Shown here: positions 36,646 to 51,006 of the stretch, piece by piece | How the letters are laid out: the number at the start of each line of letters is the position of its first letter | Position numbering within the stretch: the stretch's first letter is position 1 | NCBI GenBank assembly: GCA_027574665.1 | Contig: CM050648.1 | Coordinates: forward strand, 41,821,700 to 41,885,699 | Reading direction: 5' to 3' | Length of the DNA: 64,000 nucleotides | DNA from: Rhynochetos jubatus | Lineage: Eukaryota; Chordata; Aves; Eurypygiformes; Rhynochetidae | Position numbers and translations under genes: made by a program | Notes under the pieces: generated by a model | What the model was told of the DNA's origin: nothing | Databases searched by the model: none | The model's input: the letters and a program-made list of their open reading frames with translations, nothing else

Positions 36646-39600
36646 GCATTATTGTGTCTTGAATGAAGACTGCCTGCACGGAACTAAATATACAACAGTG
36701 AGGTCTAACAGGATTCTCCCCCTGGCCAGCCATTAAAGAACAGCTTCCCTTCCCTGGGCACGTACAAGGAGAGGATACCATGAGCAGCATGAGAAGATAT
36801 TTGGATTTCTACGAGGCTCCTGACTCCAGTCCCAAATACAATGTGCACTGCTGTGGTTTGGGGAAAAAGAAAACATTGCAGCTGCTGCATATAACGACTT
36901 CCGCAATTTGTTAAAAATCCCTCTGAGACGTGCTTTGAAATGACATATTTCTAACTCCTCTCAACACAGATCCTGTAATGCACACCTTGTTTTCTGTATT
37001 GTTCAGGAGATCTAAAATTGCAATACAGAAGGTGTCAATGGTCTGTTAGACTTAAGTGAGAGACATCTGCTTCATATTTATGGTTTCATTCTTTTATGCT
37101 CCATCATAGGACAGTGATATGTCTACTTCTATGACAATATAATGTCTGGTCTATTCTTTCTTGTTGCAAGCACTGCCATCTTTTAACTAAACAAGTATTT
37201 TTAAGCGGTTCTTCTAGCGTTTTCTTCTCCTTAGGTTCATGCCTGTGCCCTCCCTGAGGTTTCCTTTTCTACCTTTTTCACTCCATAACCTAAGACACAC
37301 ATGTTGAATAAGAATACACAGTGCTAATTCTCAGAAATTGTGAATGTGTAATTTATGCAGGTCTATAATGCTGTACCTTTGCTGTTTCCCCCTACAATTT
37401 GCCCAGGAAAAAACCTCACAAAGATGGGTTATTTTTTCACTGTGGATGTCACACACGGCTGAGGCAGTCACCATGCTCCTGTGCAGCTTCCTTTGTGACC
37501 CATCATAACAAGTAACTTTTGGAGTTCATTCCAATACTGCAGCCCTGATCCTAATGAGCTTAGTATTCATGTTAGGGGCACACATTCTGTTTCATTATAA
37601 TTTAGCAATTGTCAGGAGTCCCAGTTTTTCCCATTTTCATGCTGAAAGTAAGCCTTGTAACAGTCTACAGAATTAATAAAGCTTTGAAGGATGACACTGG
37701 GGAAGATTCTAAAGACGAGCAGTTAGATAAAGAGCAGAATACATGAAACTCAAATTTCAAGTTTCTCTGTCTTTACTTTCCCCTGAGGATCCTGATGGCT
37801 GATAAAGGGTGAGCCTCTGGGCCTATCTCCATGGGACCCTAATCTCCTAAATCCTTTCTGTTAAAGGGTGTTGAAACTGAGCAAGTTCAATACTTGTTAA
37901 AGGGAGTCTGATACGAACACACGCACGTGTTCTGTTGCTGTATGTTTCATAGTAAAGATAATGATAGCAAAAAAGTATCTCTTAGCCTGACAGGCATTCA
38001 TGAAATGCAGGAAAAAAAGGCAGCACAGTATCAGCAATGACAGATACACAAATGCACCATGTCCCACTATGGTGCAAAAGGTCAGGGATTGACCGAGGTC
38101 ACAGCTGTTCTTGTTGATTTTGTTAATTCAGTGGTAGCTGGTAAAGAAAATACTCAACACAATTTTGGGTGTGGTAATAAGTACATATAAAGTTGTATAT
38201 GTAGCATGTCACATCAAAACATAACACTACCTCTCCATTTTAGTCTTCACAGTAAATTAATTTTTCACTTTCTGAAACGAAAATCATGCCTATTCACAGA
38301 AAAAAGAAGTGTGAGTGGCAGACAAAAAAAAAAACCATGCTTATCCAATGAAATACAGTTTTAAGGAATGTGAATCAGGGCAACAATTCATCTTTCCTGA
38401 CATTGCTTTTACACATTACTCACTGCCACAAGGTTTTCATCCCTGCAAATTACATCCTCCCGAATCACTACACTGAATCACAGATCTTTCTGATTAGCTG
38501 CTTTTATTTAGCCACGCCATAATCATTTTATTCTCTCCATGCAAGTAAAAAACAGAGCTGTGATCCATCTGTTAAGTTATAGACCATAAGTTCCCATCTG
38601 TCATCCATGGACCAGTGGTAGTCCCCAGAGCACTCTCTGCCTGTCTGCAGGGAGTTGGCTGCTCTCCTGGTGCTGCCTTTTCCTCGTCTCCAGCTGTTAA
38701 ATCGCATTAAAAGACGGGTAAAACAACACAGAAGAAAAAAATGTGAATAACATTAATTTTCCATGTAAACAATTGCTTTAGCTGCAAGAGGGATGTTATA
38801 CAATTGTGAATGCTCAGGGAGGAACCTTGGAGCCATGTGCCTTTCTCGGCAGCAGCTTTGGGAATGCCGGGTCCCTGCCAGCCGCTGCAGCAAGAGCTTC
38901 AAGTGGGGTCTGCTATGGGGTGCTCCTCCAGAAACCCTCCTTCAAGTGTCAGCACCATTAACCAGTTCACTGCTGATTGCTCTGACAGAAATATCTACCA
39001 CTTCAGGGAAGGAAGAGCTGATTTCCCTGGATTTGGCCGGATCAGTTGCCCCCCTGCCAGCTGTTCATCTGGTCCTGCACCCGAAGTACCAGCTCAGACC
39101 ACAGCTGAGCAGTCTTGTGACAGCTCTCCCCTCTCCACAGTTTAGAGCCTGGGGTAGGAAACATAATTTTTGTTTGCTTCAGTCTGCTAAACTGCCGTAA
39201 TTCAGCAATTGTTACAGATCCCACTCCTGGAAATGAGGAATTAGTGGGGCATTTCAATCATCCCAGTTCACTCTGACTGCACACACAAGGCAACACTGCC
39301 CAGTCCCTACCCCTCGTTGTATATGCCAGCCCTTGATGGGGCAGCAGCAGCAGTTTCTGACCTCTCCATCCTCCCATCCCATCAGCCCAAAGGCCACCAA
39401 CCCCACAGCTGAACATGCTGTCCAACCACCTACTCACAGCCCAGGTTCCAAGTGAAAGTGACATCAATCCTGTTTCTTTTTTTTTAAATAGCTCAGGCCT
39501 TTGCATCCCCGACCCCTGCCAGATGATACGCTGGGGTAAATGCTTCAGCTACATCAAAATCTGACTGAGACACTGAAACCTGTAATACACCCCCAAACTG

Positions 39601-42600
39601 TCTCACAGATACTTGAACCCGTCAATCTGTCCTTCAGCCAGCACCCTCCAGATGTTGCACACAATATTGCAATTCAGTATTGCAAGAACAGCATAACCCA
39701 TCAATATTTAATTTCACCTAAGAGTACCTGAAGGGAGGATAGGTGCAGCAGTGGCTCTGTTATCAGGTTTTAATCATATTTAGCTCAATAACACTTCCCA
39801 TTTTAAGGTGTGACAAATACCTCAAAGTGTTCCTGTACACAACGCCAAAGAAACACAGGCAAGAGTCACATGGCAAAGGCAAGGTTTAGGTGTTTGTGGA
39901 GTTAGTACATGATGTTTACTCTCATTTGCACAGGAGAAGCTGACACACATGGGTTACCGCCCATAGCCCTTTGCCCACTTCAAATTATTTAGTAAAGCAA
40001 ATCTATTTCTGTGACCAACAGCACACCAGAGAGTAGTACAGCTGACATCCGTCATGAGTCCAAATAGCCCCAAAATGCTATTTCAAACCTTACCTCCTCA
40101 TTCTTGGAGCATACATGTGTGTACTCACTTACCGCTTAGTAAAACCAGACCTAACGACTATATTTGAGCGGTTCCACGAGTGAAGACAAATATGTTTGTA
40201 GGTGATCACAGCAGTAGCTTCTTGGGTCAGTTGTGTCAGGCTCAGGATTCTTTGGTCTCTTCAAATTCATCATGTGCTTAAGCACTTTCTAGTGCTTAAT
40301 TCTGGTCTTACAGGAGCCCAGAATACTCAACACACTAAATATGTCAAGCAATCCACAGTCGGGACCCTCAGTGTCTTTCAGTTATTCATTTGGAACAAAA
40401 GACTGTGCTTTTCCTGGACTTTATGCTTTGCTAGCATGGAATTAGCATTTTATCAGCCCTTAAAGCCCAAATCTGAGCTCATCCAAACTTTGGGAAGGAT
40501 GGATCTGGCTCCAAGCCCTGTATTTCGAGGCCATCTTTAATCTAGTGTTAGCAAAGAGGGTGATGGGGGAGGGGTGGGTATGCTAATTCCTTATTTTCTC
40601 ATCAACTAATGGAACAAAAAGGAAGGAGAACTATCTGGGTCCTAGGGATATTATCTTCTCTTTCTCTTGGAAATACATAGATGATGAACCAATCAGGCTG
40701 TGAATGATAAACAACTGCTTTAAATAGATAAGAAGCAAATAGGCAAAGAGACAATAAGGTTATTAAGGGATAATACTGGGAAACTGAGTGACAGATGATT
40801 ATCTGAACTTCATTTCATTTCAAATTTAGCATTTCTTTTATGTTCGCTCTTATAATTTTTCTCTTTCCTTTTGTTCATGTTCACATTCTGCAGCAAAAAA
40901 AAAGGGGGATAAATTAAAAATCTGGATTTTGTCATCATCTAAAGCAAAAACTAAACAGGTCACCAAAAACTTTGTACTTTGCCACAGGTGTCCAGGGTCA
41001 CATGCAGGGGCTTTCATGCAGGTCATTACCTCCATTCTCTGTTCTTGCTCTTCGGACAGAAGCCAGCACTGGTTGATGCAGGAATGGTTTAGTGCAGTTG
41101 GTAAGTCCTGTCTGCCTACAGCTGAGACCCGAGCTGGCTCTGTTCCCTACTGCCCTGGAGCAGGGGCAGAGAGGACATGTGGCTTCCTACCCCAATCAGG
41201 CAGGCATCATTTCAGAAACTTTTGTTTAAAAACACAAAGATAAAAGGTCTCACTTTGATATTTTTTTTTTATTATTATTATTAACAAGGTGAAATTTACT
41301 TGTGAGCCATATCAGTTCATTCAGCTGTTCATTTCCCCCAGAACAAACAGGAAATTTGATTAACTGAGATAGCCTTGGCTTCACAGGCCTGATGAGTAGT
41401 GTCCTCTTTTACTCATGTACATGGGAACGGCTAAATGCTCTTCTGAACAGTCTTGCTCATTTCTGTGGCACACGGGGACATGGAGAGGACTGGTTGTGCA
41501 CCAAATCATCTCAATGGAAGGAGCAGCAATGCCTCACTCCTGTGGAAACTGTCTATTTTTAAACTGCTGGCCTGCAGCTCAGTAGCTCTGTCATCCACTG
41601 CTCCACACAGAGCTCACACCAAATCTTCACCAAAATGCATTCACTTCTCTCTCCTCTTCATCTGGAGCCCCAAAGCCCATCTGCTAGCTGCCATCCAAAA
41701 GTACAGATATCTCACCCTTTGCTCTACAACTTAACACCTTAAACCAAAAGAAATCTTCATCCTCTCAACTTCTCCTCTATCTTTTTATTTTATAATGTTT
41801 GGCTATTTAGGGATGTGTAGCTTCCATCCTGTTTGAATAGGGTATCAGTAATTTTCCTATGCATGGTTTCATTCACTTGGCAGTTTTACAGCTGCTAATG
41901 CTACTGTGGGTAGCATCCTTTTAAATAATGCCTAAAAAGTATGTAATTTTACTCTCAGAAAGTAGCAAAGTTATGTGGTTCTATTGGTTTGTACATGAAT
42001 ATACCATTCTTGAACCAAAAACGGTCACTAAATTATTATAAATATTCTTTTAATCACTGCTAGAAGGAAAGTATAAAAAAATCCTGCCTTTATACTAAAT
42101 TAAGGCCAAGAGCGCCTGCAACAGTATCTCTGATTTTATGTGCATAGGGCATAGAAAGTGATATAATAAGCAGAACTATAGTGCTGATGTTTTTCATCAA
42201 AAGAATAATTCAGAATGGAATGACATCAGCATTCTAACTAATATGTCTTCATTGGTTTTAGGCAAAACATCAAAGAAATGTTCTGAACTGATTTTTCATT
42301 ATACTTAGTTGAGGTCCCAGGAAATATTTTATGACTTTAAAAATCGATCATTAGCTAGAAGGAAATGTTGGGTAAAAATTGGTAAACTAAACAGTCATTG
42401 CCCAGTGCCATGGAAAACAACTTTTCCTCTGTGGAGAATCCATACTATTAATATCGCTTATAGGCATTCAAGCAGTTGGGTTCTAAATGACATCAGCAGG
42501 GTTGTATTGACATTAACATAAAAACTCAGTACCTTCTTCATTTTTTGTGTGGGGCTGCTGGTTTTCATGCATTCAGAGGAAATATTTTGCTAAACATTAT

Positions 42601-44199
42601 TTGGTTTTTTGAACTGTGTAACTGTTCTCAAGTTAAGCTAAATTCTACATGGCTGCAGACAAATAGTGTCTGTTGTAATACTGAAGAACATGAATAAAAG
42701 CAGGGGAGAGAGCCTTTGGGGAACATTGCCATAAAACTGGGGCAATACCTGTAGCTTGACGTGTGTTTAACCCCATGAATTTACATACTGAATGAATTCC
42801 AACAAAACCCCAGCTCTGTAGATATGGAGATAATACAGACCCTTTGTAGTCAAATGTTGTTTCAACCCAACATCTCTTGGAAGTAACACTTGTAAGAAAA
42901 TCCCCTGGCATTTGTTTCACTGGAACAGCTTCACAGAGTTAGTTCATGGAAATTAGAAAGCAGGCTACACATAACCTCATTTGCCTTCTAGAAAGTGTAG
43001 CAGTTGTGTTCTTTGGGGGACCTTTTTCATTGACACCAAATTCTTTGGAAATCAGAGCAAGAGAAAAGGTGAAACTGTAGAATAGAATTGAGTCTGGATT
43101 TGAGGCTGTGTCTTTCTCTAGTGAGGAAAATAAATGGACTACCACCATGTCTTTCAGAATCTATCAAGTGGGATGGGGCACCAAAGCAAAGCAGAACAGC
43201 TGCTCCAGCAGCAATAAGATAAAACAAAGAAATTCTGTTGTGAAGAACACAGCAAACAAAAAAAAAAAACCAAAAACAAAAACCAAACCCAAACAAAAGA
43301 AAGCTGATGTGAACAGCCTGCTGTTCATTATCCTCTTGAGAAATATGTTCAGAGCATCATACAGCCAGAGATATTGAACCATCAGTAATGCTCTGACAAG
43401 CCTCTACAGTATACTGTTTAGGAAACAAGCGCTGTTCTTGCTGCCAGTGAAGCTTAGAATTACATTTCCAATTATTCATTTTGCCTACCAGAAGACAATA
43501 AGGTAAAAGCTTATTAGTATAAAGCTTTTGCAGAACTAGTATCTAGTGTAAAACTAAATCACATAACTACATAATGTGCACTACACTGCTATTTGTGCTA
43601 CGGTGCTACATTTTCCATTAAATACAGCTGCATTATGCAAAGAAAACCAATCCATCTCCTCTCTAGGGTTAATTAATATAGCAAAAAGGGTAATCTGCAC
43701 ACTTTGGTATACATTTTACTTTTACCTAAAGCGTCTTTGTAATACAAGTATATGCATGAGCTCATATGAATAATAAGTTTGCATTAATCTGCATTTTCTA
43801 GGTTCCAAAAAGTAGAGCCAACATATGGAGCGGGAGCACTGCTCATACACATCTTAACATGGCTGGGAGCAATGGGGATGGTGGTGACAGTAGCATAGAG
43901 CAGGTTAGTGAGGCTGAATGGTGTTTTCTTGTACACATGCGTTCAGTAGTCTTTAAAAATATCTCAGCCCCAAACAAGGAAAGGATCTCTTCAGCTCCTA
44001 AGCAAGTATTTCAGGACGTGCATAAACAGTTGCACGTTTATATATTGTTAGATACATGCACAAGCTTTCGCCCTGAACTCTTAGAACAGTTACTGTATTT
44101 CTTACCAGTATTCACTCCTATTCTTTCTGAAGGTAAATAGAAAAGATAAAACTAATGAAAATGCCCTTATAAATGTAATAAGAGGAAAATTTCACTGTA
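36646..44199. other. Intergenic, no gene recognised
   Basis: No domain-bearing frame. A GC-richer patch at 38,800-39,200 carries a 135-codon plus-strand frame that I do not recognise and consider accidental. An A-rich low-complexity stretch (A and CAAA units) lies at about 43,254-43,300, and a T tract running into ATT repeats at about 41,262-41,282. Confidence 0.6.
38600..38755 (+). repeat. Old dispersed repeat, copy 2
   Basis: Partner of the sequence at 35,235-35,375 in the same orientation, 3.4 kb away. The left end contains CCATGGACCAGTGGTAGTCC, a type of sequence seen near ends of some old hAT-family DNA transposons. I cannot assign a family by eye. Confidence 0.5.
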
Positions 44200-44865
44200 T
44201 AAATCCATGGCTCATCCAGATCATGAACACAACACACAGGTCTGACCTCCTTATCTTTAAGAAATATCCAGAGCAGAGCTGGAAAACTTTCAGAGGAGGG
44301 CAGGAATCAAGTCACAGATCAGTTTCTGTGCGAGGAACTGCTCCGTAAGCCAGCGTGTTTCAGTTTGGGAAAAAGAAGACTCATGGAGAATACAACAGAG
44401 AGCTGCAAAATCATTAGTGATGTGGAGAGGGTGGATAGGATTCAACAGTTCACTGCCTCCTCTCACACCAGAGATACTACAAATGAAGCAAATAGGAGTC
44501 CGCTTCAAAAAGGATTAGGGGGAAGGCAGTGTTCCCACGCGTACGGAGTAGTGGATCTGCAGAGCTCCTCAAGAGATGACCCTGTGAATGCTAAAAATCT
44601 GGCAAGGTTCCCAGGGGAGCTGCTCATGTGAGAGGAGTCCTCTGCTATGGGACACACAGAAACCAATCCAGCTCAGGAGGCACCTGTGCCGAAATAACTA
44701 AAGGCTAAGAAAATATGAGGGAAGAATTACAAATGCTTGGTCTGTTCTTGTACTTTCCTAGACAGTGATGTAACTGAGTACTTATGGACACGGTGGGATA
44801 TTGGATGTTGAACTAAATGGATTGCTGGCCTAAGCCAGGATGGTTCATTTTATTAGGATGAGAGA
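44200..44865 (+). mobile_element. Old CR1/L3-like LINE fragment (plus strand)
   Basis: A long but diverged stretch of the ORF2 3' part and 3' UTR of a CR1-clade element. Recognisable blocks in family order are AAAATCATTAGTGATGTGGA then GAGGGTGGATAGG, the CACCAGAGATACTACAAATG block, GTAGTGGATCTGCAGAGCTC, GTGAATGCTAAAAATCTGGC, and near the end GGATATTGGATGTTGAACTA with ATGGATTGCTGGCCTAAGCC. Stop codons and indels break the frame. It belongs to a subfamily older than the ATTCTRTG-tailed copies elsewhere in the window. Confidence 0.85.
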
Positions 44866-46419
44866 AAGAGGGAATTTTTCAACCGGAAAAAAAAATCACA
44901 AAATTAGCTTGGCTTATACTATTTACTTGGCTTATATTATTATACTAATTTTTGTGTTTCACTTTACAAAAGAGAAAATGCATCAGTCTCCAGCCAGACT
45001 TGTACTTTTTTTTGCCACCAAAATGTCACTAGTATTCAGATTAAAGACACTTCTAGTTCAGAAAAACATTTCCCAACTACAACTCATTTTCAGTTCCCGC
45101 TGTTTTCAAGGGCTCAGCAGTCATGAAATTCTGACTACAGGACTTCAGAGGTAGGAAGGCAATCAGGTTATTATCTACAAGTGTACTAGAAAAAGAATAA
45201 TTATTTTTCCTAGATAAAAGATGTCACAAAATAGGACTTTATTTCATCAGGAATCTTTACAAACCTCAGGTGTTTTCTGGCTACCCTCCTTCAAAGAACA
45301 TGTGCTCCTACACATTAACAAGCCCAAGTCTCAAAACCGTTCTCCAAGAGCGACTCCTTTCTGTCAAAGGCATGGCTAAGGAGCACACAGGACTCTGCGT
45401 ATCCCAGGCTACGAGACAGATATAACACTCAGATCAATGAAGTTCACATCCTGCGTGGAGTTTGTTCAATACAAGGAAGTATTTATAAGCTTTCTGCATT
45501 TTTCATCTTTCAATAAATGCTATGAAGACGATTTTGTCTAATATTTAAGTAGTAAAACTATACTTAAGTCCTTTCAATTTAACAATTGTATAAAATGATC
45601 GTGTGATGTATGCAATACCTGGGAAGAAAATCATAAATCCTCTTGTTAACAAGGTAGCCCTCAGCTTCCTGGACATGGTGCCAGTGGGTTGGCATAAAAT
45701 AGAGCTGTCAGTGGGCTGGGCAGAAAAAAACCCAAGAAAAATAGTCAGGCTCAGTTCTAATTACTTCATTATAAAAATAACTGTGAAGGGAGATGAGCAT
45801 GAGTCATTTTCTTTGGGGCCAAATTTTTCTTACTTTCAGTCACGTTGAGCAATACCATGCTGCATGTGTGGTTCTGCAGAAATCAATGCGATTCTCATCA
45901 AATATTATTCATTATTAGTCAGAATATCTGCAGGTTGCTTGTAGAGTTTGGGAGTGAATTTTGAAACAAGTTTGGGATGAGGAAATACATCATGGGATGG
46001 ATAGAAGTCTTTTCTCCTTTCAGTCCTGGGATCAGAGAGGGCTTATATCCCATTGCTCTCTCTGCCCTAGCTTTCTGAATTTGCAGACAATCTCCCGAGC
46101 TTGTATGTGATTTAGAACATCTGTCACGTAGAGCGATTCCTCCTCCTGCCCTGAGAAAGAGATCTTGACACATCTGATTTTTCAAAATTACAGAGGGAAG
46201 GTAATCACTTTTTAAGGGAAGCTTGAAATCTGTAGATTGTGAAGTATTTGGCACTCATAAGCGTGTTGAAGGGAAAAAAATTAACAGTTATTTGGTTTAG
46301 CATAAAGGTTTGTTGGAGATCCTGTTTATGCTAGAGACAGGGAGAGTATTTTTTCAGGTATGAGCTGAAGTAATTACAGATTCGGTAGAAAATCATGTAG
46401 TATTTATCAATAGGAAAAG
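44866..46419. other. Intergenic, no gene recognised
   Basis: AT-rich, unique-looking sequence with short unrelated open frames only. Confidence 0.6.
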
Positions 46420-46895
46420 GTAGTTGACACTTGTCAATGTGGCAAAAGCGTTATGCCAGAAAGGTCTGATTTCCTTCTTTAAGATAAGAACATTGATAGA
46501 CATCCGTGCTGGAATGGTGTGTCCACTTCTGGGATCAATGATGTGCTCTAAAAGCATTAAGAAAATAGAGGGACTACAAGAACTATTTGAGAGTCAGATA
46601 ATATTCTTTACTGTGAGATGAGACAGATCTTAATAGTTCATTTGAAAAAGTACATTTGGAAAATATCTGATTAGAGTGTATAAATACTGCCCTGGAAAGA
46701 AAGCATCAGATAGGAAAGGCTGTGTAATCCTGCAAAAGAAGGATTATAAGGATCCAGAGCTGAATCCTAAGCAAAACTAATTTAAATTAAAAGTTATGCA
46801 TCACTGCTTAATTACAGGGAAAGAGGTTAATTACTGGAAAAAAGCTATGAAAAGAACCTGAACAGTGTCCATCTCTGGATACCCTTAGAACTACA
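46420..46895 (+). mobile_element. Very diverged CR1/L3-like LINE fragment (plus strand)
   Basis: Weak but ordered similarity to an ancient CR1-clade 3' region: CTGGAATGGTGTGTCCACTT (a degraded LEYC-type coding block), then TTAAGAAAATAGAGGGACTA, then GATTAGAGTGTATAAATACT, AGATAGGAAAGGCTGTGTAA and CCATCTCTGGATACCCTTAG. Coding capacity is gone. The several matching blocks in the right order support the call better than any single one. Confidence 0.6.
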
Positions 46896-48349
46896 TGCTG
46901 CTTCTAAAGACGGTATGTTAGCCTCACAGCAAGGTAACTATGTGAAGCTGAGTGACATAGGATAAGAAGAGAATAAGACTAGCCTTAATAATCAGTTCCT
47001 GTCCTAAAATCAGCAGAAAATAACATGATACACAATTTAGACAGCTGGAAAAATCGGTAAAGAATTACTCTGCAGACTGCATGGAATCCACTCTCACCTA
47101 ATGCAAGTGCTGCTGTTGGAGTACCACGGTACTTAGGAGCAAAGTCATATCCTGAAGAGCAATCTGCTGTTGTAATACAACTCAGAAAAAAGTGAGAAAA
47201 ATGCTTTGGTTATCTTGGTGCTTGAAGAAAATGTAAACAAGTTCCCAGGTATTTTGCAGTGCTCACCTACAGAACAGCAAATTAAAAAAATAAATAGCTA
47301 CCACCTTTTAAAATATTTAAAAATTAAATAACTACCAGTGGACACCATTGAAGTCCTTTCAATGGATTGATACACCTAGGGTGATGGATCTTGATGAAGT
47401 GATGCTTTTTCAGGAATGAAAAAAAGGACTTTAAATGGAATCTGAGTCTTTCCAAAACCCCAGGAATTGAAGCAGGAAATTTAAACAGATAATTTTGTCC
47501 ACGTGTGACAAGATGCACAACGGCAAGTCATTTCACAAACCCAGATTTAATACTTGAGGGTTTTGTTGAGAAATACAGGGTGGTGGGAAATGGCAAATGA
47601 AACGCTGGAAATGTAGGCTGGTATTTATGTCACTTCATAATGACAGATATTCTCCATTGTATTCTGCTTTCCCTATTTAAACTCTGAAATACATAAACTC
47701 ACACATTCAGTTTAAATGAGCAGTTCTAAGGAGCTTTGCTGGTGAAATGTCAACCGTACAGCAAAACAATTTAATCAAACTTGACCAGTTTTCAACTTTA
47801 CACATGTATCAGCAAAACAAAAGTCCTAAAATTTGAATGGGTTTGTTTGTAATGTTAAATAGAAGACAGGGTGCTAATGTGGTTCATTAAGGCAAAATGG
47901 AAAGAGAGCTAAAAAGGCAGCTGAACTTTAACAAGACTCCTCTCCTTATGCAAAAGTTAATGAAGTTGTATCCAATTCCATTTTAACAACACATTACATT
48001 TGCACTATTTTCATGGAATTTGCTAAAAGGAAGTGGCTCAAGAAGATACTTATTAGACCTTAGCACTGATTTATGGGATGATTATCTGAAAAGTATATTT
48101 CTATGCTGGTCGTAGCTTGAAAAGTCAAAAATGTGACCTTTTTATTATTCTTAAAATTAATACTTCCTATATCAGGACATTAGGTGTTTTTCTTCTTCAT
48201 TTATTAATACTATTCCTCATAAAATAAACCTTTACTCTTCATCATCTGACAACAAAAAAGGACACCTTTTCTTTTCAGAGCAGCAGAGAGAGGGATGGAC
48301 TTGAAAGAGAAACTAACATTTCTCTTTGGTATTTTACAATGATAAGGAC
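46896..48349. other. Intergenic, no gene recognised
   Basis: AT-rich, no recognisable frame or repeat. Confidence 0.6.
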
Positions 48350-48522
48350 TTCTCTGCCCAGAGAAGCTGTGGATGTCCCATCCCTGGAAGTGTTCAAGGC
48401 CAGGCTGGATGAGGCTTTGAGCAACCTGGTCTAGTGGAGGGTGTCCCTGCCCACGGTGAGGGGTTTGGAACTAGATGGTCTCTAAGGTCCCTTCCAACCC
48501 AAACCATCCTGTGATTCTATGA
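48350..48522 (+). mobile_element. CR1 LINE 3' end (plus strand)
   Basis: A short, well-preserved 5'-truncated copy of the same general subfamily as those at 18.7 and 20.9 kb. It runs from CTGCCCAGAGAAGCTGTGG through GTTCAAGGCCAGGCTGGATG and CTAGTGGAGGGTGTCCCTGC to CCATCCTGTGATTCTATGAC. Only one to two units of the terminal octamer remain. Confidence 0.95.
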
Positions 48523-51006
48523 CTTGTTAATCATGGCTTTAGCCCTATTTATTTAACAGCTGCAAAGGCTCTACCTCTTTAAAAGCCAGCTAGCATGAAC
48601 TCATTATTGGGTCCATGGGATTCAAATCAAAACATAAGAACTTATTACTTGTTTTATTTCCTCTCTCATTATAAAAGTAATGTTAAATATCTTAATCTAT
48701 ATTGAATAAAGATAACAACAGTAAAAAAAAAAAATAGCTGAATGTGGGGACATATGTACTACTTCAGGGAGTACTATGCTACAGACAGTAGCAGGTTAAA
48801 TTCATACGCAGCCATGCCACCTCGCCCATGTACCGTGTTTCAGCAGGAGGAAGTGATTGTAGTATCTGTAACGTTAGAAACACAGAATTAGATTGGAATT
48901 TCTGACATACTTGGCATAAACTACTAAAATCTATGAAAACTGAACATGGGTTGGATGAAACCTACAATCTTCATGACTTAGAGAAGGCAGAGATGCTCCT
49001 GAGCCACAGAACTCCCCAGAAAGCATAATAATGACCATTCAAAATTCATTAATCTATTGCCATTTCTGTACTTCCTTCATGCCTGCAAGCTGCTGTGTAC
49101 AGGTCAACATCACTTGGCCACCATTTCCATCTGACATTCCTACTAAGATTTTTGGAGTATCCTCTGCCATTTCAGCACTATGACTTAGCCAGAAGGTTCC
49201 CAGGTGTTGACTCACTCAGGGGAGTGAGTTGTGGCATTTATAGCCTTGTTAGTGGCCCATTTACTCCAGCCTTTCTACAGGTTAGCAGGGATGAAGAGAT
49301 GCTTCCTTCCCTGTGTCTTCAGATGAGATGAGCATGGTTATGTTGCAGACTTCCAAGACAACATTTTCTTGAAAGATCTACCCCTCATGAATAAACATAG
49401 ATCCTTATCCCTTGAAAGTCACCTTTATAATAAGAATAATAAAAATTTTTCTGTTACTGACAATTTTATTAAACAAGACTTACCAAGATAGTACGAGCTG
49501 CCTAGCTTGCTACTGACTGAGTTTGAAATCTAGGTTGTTTTCCAAAAGTTTGTTCTATATGGACCAATTTACTATAGAGAAAATAGCTTTTCAGTTTAAG
49601 GAGTACATATACCAGACTACACTGTGCAGTCTGAAAGGGAGGAAAGCTATCCTTTGTGCAGGTAACCCTATCTTATCAAATCTGTCTTGCAATAAACCAA
49701 GATGGAGGGAGTGATGGATGAGAAATAATCTACTGCTAAGATAACCTTAGTCTGAGTGAGCCTCTGCCAAGTGCAGCTCCAAATTTATCAGAGTTTACAG
49801 AGTTTGTCTTGGATTTGACAAACGTAGACAAGTCTTAGGCAAAGTTCTGATTGCTTTAACTGAAATCTATAATCACAGACATTTATTCTTTACTTCATCT
49901 GCTTTGCATCCTGCTGTCTCCCTGCTGCTTCTGCTAAAATGAAAAAGTTAAAAACTTGAGTTAAGAAAAGTTGATATTTTCTGTCTCTTGCCCTTGAATA
50001 GTAAAAGACATCATTGTCTAATCAATGGAAATAAAATTTCATATCCATGATTCTACCCACGGCTTCTTAGACATAGTTCTCCTGTTTTCATAAACAATTC
50101 CTGTAACAGGCAGTTAACATTTTCTGATCATTGTCTGCCGCTACCTACATTTTTTAAACTTGTTTACAGAATTGATTTGGAAACTTCAAGAAAATGAACT
50201 AACTTTTTTCCCCCATCAACAGGAAACATGAGGAGTCATCTGTAATAGAACCAGTAAGGCTGCCACATGACAAAGTACAACTCAAGCAACAGAAGGATAT
50301 AGCTGACTTTAAAATAGATGTAAATACCTATTTACATATGAAGAATTGTTTCACTTGTCTATATATGTATATCTATATGATAAATACACAACTGCAATTT
50401 ATCTAAATTAAAATTACAGGTAGAATCTATCATCTAGCATATGAATTTTGTGTACAAGAAAAAAGGACTCCTTGAAATCTATACAGACCAACACTTAAAA
50501 ATATGGTCACATAAACTGTGGTTTTTGAAGTGAAAGAGATCGTCATCTATTCTACAGTGCTGCCTGAGATGCAGCACTGTAAATGTTAAATGAGAAAAGT
50601 CATTCAAGACGACAAGGAAATGGGAATCACAAGGTTCTGATCTTCTCATTACTCATGCACAACCTTGGCTTAAAGCAATGGATAATCTTTATGAGATCAG
50701 GTTATGGTACAAAGCGGAGATAATGAAGAAATGTCAAATTTTTGCAAAGGTCACCCTTGAAATATTTCGTAATCTGAAGTAGGTCTTCAGGTGAGGATCA
50801 CCTCCCCCATATTTTCAGAGAAGATTAGAGAAAAATGACAAAGTAAATCCAGAAAAATTCAAAGCATGTAGGGACACACAGAAGAAGTGAATGGTATATG
50901 GAAAAAAATAGAAATAGGTTGATGAAGAAGGAGGCAATTCAGGTCAGATGGCATCAGTAGGAAATCATACAGATGAATGCATTGATTCCTAAACCACATT
51001 GAGGGT
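48523..51006. other. Intergenic, no gene recognised
   Basis: AT-rich sequence with an A tract at 48,723-48,734 and TA-rich repeats near 50,358-50,382. No domain-bearing frame. Confidence 0.6.

Noticed and set aside
38793..39200. 135-codon plus-strand frame in a GC-richer patch
   Set aside because: No domain, no splice or promoter support; another frame on the same strand is open over the same bases, as expected from composition.
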